Shown piece after piece: positions 1 through 5,788 of a stretch of 9,113 nt of DNA (within the stretch, counting starts at the first letter, position 1; every line of letters begins with the position of its first letter). The notes under the pieces were generated by a model, which saw only the letters and a list, made by a program, of their open reading frames with translations, searched no databases and was not told where the DNA came from. The stretch lies in NCBI GenBank assembly GCA_002377645.1, contig DFQF01000002.1, forward strand, positions 1 through 9,113, in the 5' to 3' direction. The position numbers and the translations under genes are program-made. The stretch is from Nitrospinaceae bacterium UBA3496. Its GTDB lineage: Bacteria > UBA8248.

Positions 1-77
1 CCTTGATTCCCTCTACGGGGTATAATAGAGTGAAAATCTTTTTAGATAACGAACTTGTTGAAGAACAAGATCATTGA
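1..77 (+). CDS. C-terminal end of an upstream gene (partial; possible PASTA-domain protein)
   Basis: The frame beginning at base 3 is open from the window edge to a TGA at 75-77. It reads as 24 plausible residues (LIPSTGYNRVKIFLDNELVE, then EQDH). The piece P-S-T-G-Y-N-R-V-K-I-F-L-D resembles the last strand of a PASTA repeat, where a glycine is followed by a hydrophobic V-x-[VI]-x-[VL] strand. A PASTA protein next to rpe is known from related bacteria. The stop lies 10 bases before the preferred rpe start, which is normal operon spacing. The fragment is too short to identify firmly. An alternative is that this stretch is a leader carrying the TATAAT seen at 21-26. Confidence 0.45.
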   Translation, partial: LIPSTGYNRVKIFLDNELVEEQDH

Positions 78-87
78 CAGGGGAAAA

Positions 88-762
88 ATGCCAAGTCTAG
101 ATTTAACGCGTGGTAAAATAAAAATTGCACCTTCAGTACTAGCAAGCAATTTTGAAAATCTTAAAGATGAACTTCTATTGGTTGAGAAATCCGGTGCTGA
201 CTGGTTACACTTGGATATTATGGATGGGCATTTTGTGCCAAATATTTCATTTGGACCTCAGTTTGTGCATACTACAAGAAAATGCTGTCCAAATATAGTT
301 TTAGATGTTCATTTGATGATTTCTCATCCAGAAATGATGATTAAAGAGTTCATTGATGCTGGTGCCGATATTATTACCTTTCACATAGAAGCAATTTCAG
401 ATTTTCAAGAAACGGTTAAGATGATTAAATCTAAGGATGTCTTAGTAGGAATAAGTTTAAATCCTGAAACTCCATTTAGCGCAATAAATTCTATTTTGGA
501 TCAAGTTGATATAGTCCTTTTAATGAGTGTAAATCCCGGTTTTGGTGGTCAGTCTTTTATTCCATCTTCGTTAGAGAAAATAAAGCAGATTCATTCTTAT
601 ATTGAAGAAGAAAACCTAAATGTTCTTTTAGAGGTTGATGGAGGAGTGAATATTTATAATGCTGAAGAAATTCGAAAATCTGGAGCTGATGTTTTAGTTG
701 CAGGGACAGCTATTTTTGGTTCTAATGATTATGCAAAAACCATCAGTTTGCTTAGAGGATAA
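88..762 (+). CDS. rpe: Ribulose-phosphate 3-epimerase
   Basis: This cytosolic TIM-barrel enzyme interconverts ribulose 5-phosphate and xylulose 5-phosphate in the pentose phosphate and Calvin pathways. The N-terminal IAPSVLASNF is diagnostic, with the catalytic Ser. It is followed by LHLDIMDGHFVPN (metal-binding His and catalytic Asp), DVHLMI (metal-binding His), MSVNPGFGGQSF (phosphate-binding loop) and EVDGGVN (second catalytic Asp) with VAGTAIFG near the C-terminus. The ATG at 88 is preferred over the TTG at 55: it has an AGGGG Shine-Dalgarno at 79-83, gives 224 residues (usual family size), and avoids overlap with the upstream reading frame. One variation is ITFHIEA where ITVHxEA is usual. 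The downstream gene has its own promoter, so rpe probably belongs to the upstream transcription unit. Confidence 0.95.
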   Translation: MPSLDLTRGKIKIAPSVLASNFENLKDELLLVEKSGADWLHLDIMDGHFVPNISFGPQFVHTTRKCCPNIVLDVHLMISHPEMMIKEFIDAGADIITFHIEAISDFQETVKMIKSKDVLVGISLNPETPFSAINSILDQVDIVLLMSVNPGFGGQSFIPSSLEKIKQIHSYIEEENLNVLLEVDGGVNIYNAEEIRKSGADVLVAGTAIFGSNDYAKTISLLRG

Positions 763-786
763 ATCACGGTTTTACTTTTCTGGTAA

Positions 787-816
787 TTGACATAATACTT
801 CTTATTACTCTATAAG
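787..816 (+). promoter_or_regulatory. Predicted sigma70-type promoter for the ffh cluster
   Basis: A perfect TTGACA at 787-792 is separated by 18 bases from TATAAG at 811-816, five of six matches to TATAAT. Transcription would begin near 823, about 20 bases before the ffh start, leaving just room for the G-rich ribosome binding site at 834-839. It lies in the 81-base gap between rpe and ffh and is the best promoter match I found in the window. Confidence 0.65.
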
Positions 817-843
817 ACACTTTTTGTGATTTTGGGGGGTTAT

Positions 844-2166
844 GTGTTTGAGTCTTTAACTAGTCGTTTGACAGGTATTTTTTCAGATCTCCGACAGAAG
901 GGTTTGTTGAGTGAGGAAAACATTGACGTTGTTTTGAGAGAAATCCGTATGGCTTTTCTTGAAGCTGATGTTAATTTTAATGTAGCAAAAAAATTCATTG
1001 AGAAGGTTAGAGAGAAATTAATCGGTGTTCAAAAAGCCGCTCATTTAGATCCCTCTCAGCAAGTTATAAAGGCTGTAAAAGAAGAATTGATAAATTTAAT
1101 GGGGATGAAATCAAATCCATTTAAGAGAGTTGAATTTGGGCCAACTGTTATACTATTAGTAGGACTTCAAGGTTCAGGTAAGACTACTACAGCTGGGAAG
1201 GTTGCTAAAAGTTTTAAAGATAAAGGCATGAGAGTATTGTTAGTTCCTGCAGATCTTGCTAGACCTGCTGCAGTGAAACAATTGAAGGTTCTATCACAAC
1301 AAGCAGAAGTTGATTTTTTTGATCCAATTGATTTTAAAAGTCCTGTTCCGCTTGTGAAAAATGCTTTAGAAGAGGGAAAAAAGGGACATTATGATTATTG
1401 TATAATTGATAGTTCAGGAAGATTAAGTGATGATGATGATTTAATGGCAGAATTAAAGGAAATACATCAGATATCAAAGCCTGATGAATCTATCCTTGTA
1501 GTAGATTCTATGGCAGGTCAGGATGCAGTTTCACTTGGAGAGTCATTTTCTAATAGAATTGATCTAACAGGAGTGATTTTCACGAAATTTGATGGAGATT
1601 CTAGAGGAGGAGCAGTTCTTTCTATACGCTCTGTCACAAATTTGCCTGTAAGGTTTGTTGGTGTTGGAGAAAAAATTGCTGATATAGAGGAATTTGATCC
1701 AGAAAAAATGGCTTCTCGTATTTTAGGAATGGGAGATATTTTTTCCTTAATTGAAAAAGCAGAGGCATCAGTACCCATTGAAGAAATGGAGATGATTTCT
1801 GATGATGTTTTTAATCTAGAAACTATGAAGGAACAATTAAAACAAATGAAAAAAGTTGGATCTATAAATGATATGCTTTCTTCATTGCCGGGTGTTCCTT
1901 CAAAGATAAAGGATGTAGATTTTGACGAAAAACAAATTTATAGGAATATTGCTATAATTGATTCTATGACACATAAAGAAAGAATTTTTCCTGAAATTAT
2001 TAAGGGTAGTAGAAGAAAAAGAATTGCAAATGGGAGTGGAGTACTTGTGCAAGACGTCAATCGCCTGTTAAAACAGTTTATGCAGACTAGAAAGATAATG
2101 GGTAAGTTTTCTAAAACTAAGAATAAAGATAAACTTGGGTTTGTTAAGAAGATGTTTAAATCTTAA
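844..2166 (+). CDS. ffh: Signal recognition particle GTPase Ffh (SRP54)
   Basis: Ffh binds 4.5S RNA and signal sequences of nascent membrane proteins and delivers ribosomes to FtsY at the membrane. Order: N domain (MFESLTSRLTGIFSDL, residues 1-85), G domain with P-loop GLQGSGKTT (107-115), DLARPAA, G3 DSSGR (189-193), G4 TKFD (247-250) and GVGE, then M domain from about 320 with the RNA-binding GSRRKRIANGSG (388-399). The G3 motif is normally DTAGR, so both middle residues differ here. GTG at 844 is chosen because it follows six Gs at 834-839 and gives the canonical MFESL start; the in-frame GTG at 826 lies upstream of that binding site. The protein has 440 residues, normal for the family. 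Only 11 bases separate it from rpsP. Confidence 0.97.
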   Translation: MFESLTSRLTGIFSDLRQKGLLSEENIDVVLREIRMAFLEADVNFNVAKKFIEKVREKLIGVQKAAHLDPSQQVIKAVKEELINLMGMKSNPFKRVEFGPTVILLVGLQGSGKTTTAGKVAKSFKDKGMRVLLVPADLARPAAVKQLKVLSQQAEVDFFDPIDFKSPVPLVKNALEEGKKGHYDYCIIDSSGRLSDDDDLMAELKEIHQISKPDESILVVDSMAGQDAVSLGESFSNRIDLTGVIFTKFDGDSRGGAVLSIRSVTNLPVRFVGVGEKIADIEEFDPEKMASRILGMGDIFSLIEKAEASVPIEEMEMISDDVFNLETMKEQLKQMKKVGSINDMLSSLPGVPSKIKDVDFDEKQIYRNIAIIDSMTHKERIFPEIIKGSRRKRIANGSGVLVQDVNRLLKQFMQTRKIMGKFSKTKNKDKLGFVKKMFKS

Positions 2167-2177
2167 GGAGATTTCAT

Positions 2178-2423
2178 TTGGTTGTTAAAATTAGACTAGC
2201 AAGACGCGGAAAAAAAAAGGATCCCCGCTACAGAGTAGTTGTTCAGGATGAACGTATGCCAAGGGATGGTCGATTTCTAGAGTGGATTGGTCGTTACGAT
2301 CCAATGCAAGATCCCCCATTGATAGACATCGATGAAGAGAAAGCCAAGCACTGGTTAGGGAAAGGTGCAAAACCTACAGTGACGGTAAGAAGTATACTCA
2401 AGAAAAAAGGTATTGACTCTTAG
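2178..2423 (+). CDS. rpsP: 30S ribosomal protein S16
   Basis: S16 is a structural and assembly protein of the small ribosomal subunit. The 81-residue product begins with the family signature VKIRLARRGKKKDPRYRVVV and continues with RDGRFLEWIGRYDP and the lysine-rich TVRSILKKKG end. It starts with TTG at 2178, seven bases after AAGGAG (2165-2170), which itself overlaps the end of ffh. There is no in-frame ATG near the conserved N-terminus, so the TTG start is well supported. Many genomes have a small KH-domain protein gene (khpA/ylqC) next; here rimM follows after 7 bases. Confidence 0.97.
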   Translation: MVVKIRLARRGKKKDPRYRVVVQDERMPRDGRFLEWIGRYDPMQDPPLIDIDEEKAKHWLGKGAKPTVTVRSILKKKGIDS

Positions 2424-2430
2424 GCCTTAA

Positions 2431-2934
2431 ATGACCGAAAAGAAAGATAAAATAGAAGTTGGGGTTATAGTAAAGCCTCATGGCTACAAGGGTTTGATCA
2501 AATTTAAGCCGTGGTTGGATTATTTTGAGGATTATTCTCTTGTGGAAGAAGTTTCCCTTAAGGATTTAGATGATTCGTTTTTTAAGGTTCTTTCGGTTGT
2601 GCCTCATGGGAAGAAATTTCAAATTTGGAAATTGGACGGAATTGATTCCTTAGAAAGAGCTGAGTTTGTTTCTGGAAAGATAGTCTCAGTAGAGAGAAAA
2701 TGTCTTAAAGGTAAGGATGAAGGTGTCTTTTATTGGGAAGACTTTGAAGGTTATAAAGTTTTTGATGATGAAGGAAATGAAGTAGGATATTTTACAGATT
2801 TAATCGGTAGTGGAGGCAATGACGTTCTAGTACTAAAAAATCTTGATGGTGAAGAAATTTTAATTCCTGCAGTAAAACAATTTGTCCTCGGTTTTAAAGA
2901 TAATAAGTGGATTATCAAAATACCTCTTACTTAA
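2431..2934 (+). CDS. rimM: Ribosome maturation factor RimM
   Basis: RimM binds S19 and assists late maturation of the 30S head. The 167-residue protein has the N-terminal RimM barrel with VGVIVKPHGYKGLIKFKPW (about residues 11-29) and a C-terminal PRC-barrel domain beginning FYWEDFEGYKVFD (about 107). It contains the characteristic GSGGNDVLVL and EEILIPAVKQFV segments. ATG at 2431 is 7 bases after the rpsP stop. The only Shine-Dalgarno candidate is a weak AGG overlapping that stop, so translational coupling to rpsP is likely. Its place between rpsP and trmD is conserved in bacteria. Confidence 0.95.
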   Translation: MTEKKDKIEVGVIVKPHGYKGLIKFKPWLDYFEDYSLVEEVSLKDLDDSFFKVLSVVPHGKKFQIWKLDGIDSLERAEFVSGKIVSVERKCLKGKDEGVFYWEDFEGYKVFDDEGNEVGYFTDLIGSGGNDVLVLKNLDGEEILIPAVKQFVLGFKDNKWIIKIPLT

Positions 2935-2957
2935 ATTTCTATGGCTGTGAAAATCAT

Positions 2958-3680
2958 ATGTCTATTCATTTCGATGTTTTAACTATTTTCCCAAATTCAT
3001 TTGATAAAGTTTTTCAACAAGGTGTAGTTGGAAGAGCTATAGAAAAAGGATTGATTAAATTAAATGTTTGGAATTTGAGAGATTTTTCTGAGGGGACATA
3101 TAAGAAAGTTGATGATGAACCCTTTGGGGGTGGAGCAGGTATGGTTTTGAAAATTGAGCCAATTTTTAAGGCTATCGAAAAAATTTCAAGTACAAACTCT
3201 AAGGGAAAATTGTGGAAAGTTTTAATGACGCCCCAGGGTAGAACTTTGAATCAAAAAATTGCGAGAAATTTAATAAAAAAAGAACGATTTTTACTGATTT
3301 GTGGAAGATATGAAGGAGTGGATGAGCGTGTTCGGGAGTTTTGTGTTGACGATGAGATTTCCGTTGGTGATTATGTTCTATCTGGTGGGGAAATTCCTTC
3401 GATGATTTTTATTGATGTCTTATCTCGTTTGGTTTCAGGGGTTTTGTCAAACAAAAATTCTTTAGAAGATGAAAGTTTTTCAGATGGTTTGTTAGATTAT
3501 CCTCATTATACACGTCCTGCAGAATACAATGGGATGAAAGTTCCTGATGTTCTTTTGTCAGGTAATCATGATGAAATTCAGATGTGGAGAAAGAATGAAT
3601 CATTAGTAAGAACAAAAATTCGCAGAAAAGATTTGTTTGACGAAAATAAGCTATCAGATAAAGATATAGAGACAAAATAG
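2958..3680 (+). CDS. trmD: tRNA (guanine-37-N1)-methyltransferase
   Basis: TrmD uses S-adenosylmethionine to make m1G37 in tRNAs reading CNN/GG-type codons, which prevents +1 frameshifting. It is a SPOUT-fold dimer with a trefoil knot. Visible signatures are FDVLTIFP at the N-terminus, PFGGGAGMVLK, MTPQGRTLNQ, ICGRYEGVDERV, and the knot loop ISVGDYVLSGGE, followed by the catalytic-Asp region and AEYNGMKVPDVLLSGNH with the terminal RTKIRRKDL. ATG at 2958 starts exactly at the conserved MSIHFDVLTIFP and gives 240 residues, typical for the family. A longer GTG start at 2907 would overlap rimM and add an unconserved tail. No clear Shine-Dalgarno is seen before 2958, and the gap to rimM is 23 bases. 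Confidence 0.97.
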   Translation: MSIHFDVLTIFPNSFDKVFQQGVVGRAIEKGLIKLNVWNLRDFSEGTYKKVDDEPFGGGAGMVLKIEPIFKAIEKISSTNSKGKLWKVLMTPQGRTLNQKIARNLIKKERFLLICGRYEGVDERVREFCVDDEISVGDYVLSGGEIPSMIFIDVLSRLVSGVLSNKNSLEDESFSDGLLDYPHYTRPAEYNGMKVPDVLLSGNHDEIQMWRKNESLVRTKIRRKDLFDENKLSDKDIETK

Positions 3681-3706
3681 ATCTTTTATTTATAAAGGTT
3701 AAAAAA

Positions 3707-4273
3707 CTGGGTAATTTATATATTGCATTAGTTCATTATCCTGTTTTGGATAATCTAGGGAATGAAGCTACATCTTCAATTACTAGCTTAGATATTCATG
3801 ATATTTCTCGTTCTGCTCGAACTTATGGAGTTTCTAAATATTTTATCGTTCATCCTTCGGAAATACAAAGGAAATTTGTTGAGAGGGTTGTAAACCATTT
3901 TGTTATAGGAGAAGGAAAAAAGTTCAATCCTGATAGAGCAGAGACTCTCCAGTTGGTAGAAGTTTTTAAATCTTTAGAAGTAGTTATAAAAAGAATTGCT
4001 GAGATAGAAAGTAAGAAGCCGTTTGTAGTCGCAACCACGGCAAAAGATGATCCGACTCAAATAAGTTACGAATTTTTACGAGACAAAGTTACAAAGGAAC
4101 CGGGTCCATTTTTGTTGCTTTTTGGAACTAGTTGGGGTTTGTCTAAAGAAATTGTTGACAACTCTGATTTTGTCCTGTTACCACTAAGGAGTGCAAAAGA
4201 TTTGAAATATAATCATCTTTCAGTACGCTCTGCTTCTGGAATAATTTTAGATAAAGTTTTAGGTAGGAATTGA
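3707..4273 (+). CDS. TM1570-like SPOUT RNA methyltransferase, probable CTG start
   Basis: This matches my recollection of the SAM-dependent RNA methyltransferase family around Thermotoga TM1570 (Pfam Methyltrn_RNA_4), also encoded between trmD and rplS; its RNA target is not known to me. Matching parts are LYIALVHYPVLDNLGNE, SLDIHDISRSARTYGV, FIVHPSE, the GEGKKFNPDRAETL segment, and the knot region LLFGTSWGLSKEI with NHLSVRSASGIILDKVLG. The first ATG/GTG/TTG in frame is TTG 3746, which would remove the conserved LYIALVHYPV strand. The frame is open back to 3662 and contains CTG at 3707, eight bases after AAAGG (3694-3698). That start gives 188 residues. ATT 3722 and ATA 3692 are less likely alternatives. 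The open frame touches the trmD stop region, so coupling is possible. Confidence 0.85.
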   Translation: MGNLYIALVHYPVLDNLGNEATSSITSLDIHDISRSARTYGVSKYFIVHPSEIQRKFVERVVNHFVIGEGKKFNPDRAETLQLVEVFKSLEVVIKRIAEIESKKPFVVATTAKDDPTQISYEFLRDKVTKEPGPFLLLFGTSWGLSKEIVDNSDFVLLPLRSAKDLKYNHLSVRSASGIILDKVLGRN

Positions 4274-4298
4274 TTTAGTATTCAAATCTATGTATAAG
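4270..4298 (+). promoter_or_regulatory. Candidate promoter for rplS
   Basis: TTGATT at 4270-4275 (four of six matches), overlapping the stop codon of the methyltransferase, is followed after 17 bases by TATAAG at 4293-4298. The -10 hexamer and the T-rich run after it resemble the ffh promoter, where TATAAG is also followed by a short T tract and a G-rich binding site. Start of transcription would be near 4305. This would allow L19 to be made apart from the rest of the cluster. It rests on consensus matching only. Confidence 0.35.
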
Positions 4299-4320
4299 AG
4301 TCTTTTTTTGGAGATTTTAC

Positions 4321-4668
4321 TTGAATCTTATAGATGCTTTAGAAAAACAGGGTATGCGTAAAGATGTTCCCAGAGTTCAGTCTGGAGACACAGTACGTGT
4401 TCATGTCAAAATTGTAGAAGGTGACAAGGAAAGAATACAGGTTTTCGAGGGAATTGTTATTGGCCTAAGTGGCGGTGGTCTTCGAGAAACATTCCGTGTT
4501 CGTAAGGTTTCTTATGGAGTAGGAGTAGAAAGAATATTTCCCTTGCATTCTCCAAGGTTAGATCAGATTGAAATAGTGAAGAAAGGTAGAGTAAGACGCG
4601 CTAAACTATATTATTTGAGAGATAGAAAAGGGAAGGCTGCTCAAATAAGAGAAAAAAGAAGAGTGTAA
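4321..4668 (+). CDS. rplS: 50S ribosomal protein L19
   Basis: L19 lies at the 30S-50S interface of the large subunit. The 115-residue product shows the usual N-terminal helix, then [40 protein letters not shown], the signature [17 protein letters not shown], and a basic C-terminus ([18 protein letters not shown]). It starts with TTG at 4321, seven bases after GGAG at 4310-4313; the only nearby in-frame ATG comes twelve codons later, inside the conserved helix. The gene ends 2 bases from the end of the opposing hydrolase gene, with no terminator hairpin between them. Confidence 0.97.
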   Translation: MNLIDALEKQGMRKDVPRVQSGDTVRVHVKIVEGDKERIQVFEGIVIGLSGGGLRETFRVRKVSYGVGVERIFPLHSPRLDQIEIVKKGRVRRAKLYYLRDRKGKAAQIREKRRV

Positions 4669-4670
4669 TT

Positions 4671-5660
4671 TTATCCTTCAAGGAAGCTTTGTACCTCACC
4701 CATAAATTCCTTTCTGCACCACTCATATTGAGCAAAATGTGTTGCATCACCAAAAATTATCATTCTTTTTCCTTCACTATTTCTCAGTGCCTTATATAAA
4801 CCAAAAAACTCAGGATCAAGAGAACTTCTATCATGGTCACCTTTTATTAAAAGAACAGGACACTTGATCTTTTGAGCGTCATATAAAGGAATATTCCTTG
4901 CTCTGTCATAACGATCTGCCATAGGTCCGTTCGGAATTCTAACACCTGGAGTGGTTCTTTTTTGTCCTTCATTATCAAATTTTAGCTGTTGTAGCCAAAA
5001 TTGTTTAATTGCTTTTTCCGATCTCCATTTTTTATGTTTTCCTATCGGAATACTACCATCCCAACGTTCTCGTTGTTCAGATTCTGTTACCCACCTCCAA
5101 GAACCAATTTTTGGATTCCATCTGCCTGGTTTTTTAGGGTCTTCACTTTCTGCAGCTCTTTTTGGGTCATCATATGCATAAAAGGGTGCATAAAGTGCCA
5201 GACGTTTTATTTTTTTTGGATTAAGAGAAGTATATGCGGCAGTTGTTGTTGTTCCCCATGAGTATCCTAAGAGTAGCAATTTTTTAATTTTGTTTTTTTT
5301 GCATATATAATTCACAGCAGCATCTATATCCTTTACTGCAGTCATACCCCTGACTATAGGTGACTTATTATTTGGTGATTCCTTTAATTCAGGAATTCTC
5401 GTTGATAATCCGTAACCTCTAACAGATAAAGAGAAAACATTCATTCCTCTGTTTGCAGCAAAATCCATCCAAGAATAACCTGGGAGTGAAAAATCAAAAG
5501 CAATCGGACCGGGAACACTTTGTCCATGGACCATCAGAAGAGTTGTGTCAGAATCTTTTTTTTTCATTCCCTTGGGCTTTTTTTCTCGTAGATGAAGAAA
5601 AATATCGGGATCGTTTGATGGGACAAAGTGTTCTATAACCTCAATTTTTTTGGGCATCAT
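4671..5660 (-). CDS. Alpha/beta hydrolase, substrate unknown
   Basis: The 329-residue protein has a serine-hydrolase layout: oxyanion-hole segment MVHGQSVPG (about residues 43-51), strand and turn FSLSVRGYGLSTR (76-88), nucleophile elbow LGYSWG with Ser134, acid in LIKGDHD (Asp277, possibly Asp275) and catalytic His308 in GDATHF. A cap of about 100 residues rich in Trp, Lys and Arg (160-260) lies between core strands and probably shapes substrate choice. There is no signal peptide or membrane segment, so it is probably cytosolic. The Shine-Dalgarno AAGGTGA lies 4 bases before ATG 5660 and 7 before ATG 5657, so the second ATG may be the real start. It interrupts the usual rplS-rnhB order on the opposite strand. 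Esterase, lactonase or haloalkane-type activity cannot be told apart from sequence. Confidence 0.85.
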   Translation of the reverse strand: MMPKKIEVIEHFVPSNDPDIFLHLREKKPKGMKKKDSDTTLLMVHGQSVPGPIAFDFSLPGYSWMDFAANRGMNVFSLSVRGYGLSTRIPELKESPNNKSPIVRGMTAVKDIDAAVNYICKKNKIKKLLLLGYSWGTTTTAAYTSLNPKKIKRLALYAPFYAYDDPKRAAESEDPKKPGRWNPKIGSWRWVTESEQRERWDGSIPIGKHKKWRSEKAIKQFWLQQLKFDNEGQKRTTPGVRIPNGPMADRYDRARNIPLYDAQKIKCPVLLIKGDHDRSSLDPEFFGLYKALRNSEGKRMIIFGDATHFAQYEWCRKEFMGEVQSFLEG

Positions 5661-5695
5661 CTTTCACCTTTTGTTTTAGTTATTTTCGTGAATAA

Positions 5696-5724
5696 ACCAT
5701 AGATTGTATTGTTTACGTTTTCAA
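5696..5724 (-). promoter_or_regulatory. Candidate promoter for the hydrolase gene
   Basis: Read on the minus strand, TTGAAA (plus 5719-5724) is followed after 17 bases by TATGGT (plus 5696-5701), five and four matches to the sigma70 consensus. It would place the transcript start near 5689, about 30 bases before the hydrolase ATG. The divergent gap must hold promoters for both the hydrolase and rnhB; I found no convincing one for rnhB. Confidence 0.3.
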
Positions 5725-5731
5725 GTTTACG
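5711..5731 (+). repeat. GTTTACG direct repeat in the divergent gap
   Basis: Two exact GTTTACG copies at 5711-5717 and 5725-5731 lie 14 bases apart start to start, midway between the divergent hydrolase and rnhB genes. They overlap the candidate -35 of the hydrolase promoter. They could be a tandem operator, but heptamer repeats also arise by chance in AT-rich DNA. Confidence 0.35.
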
Positions 5732-5788
5732 ATCTGATTTATATGAGAAATTTGTTAGTATTGTATGAGAACTTATACATGGAGTTTT

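Noticed and set aside
3..26. TTGATT at 3-8 paired with TATAAT at 21-26 as an rpe promoter
   Set aside because: The spacer is only 12 bases, too short; the TATAAT also lies in a plausible coding tail.
1518..1778. Open minus-strand frame within ffh
   Set aside because: Antisense shadow of a well-conserved gene, low-complexity translation, no binding site.
3409..3675. Minus-strand frame opposite the trmD 3' end
   Set aside because: Shadow of conserved TrmD sequence with no recognisable domain.
4951..5261. Two open plus-strand frames opposite the hydrolase gene
   Set aside because: Their Phe/Ser/Cys-rich translations are typical antisense shadows of a Lys-rich protein; the opposing frame has clear hydrolase motifs.
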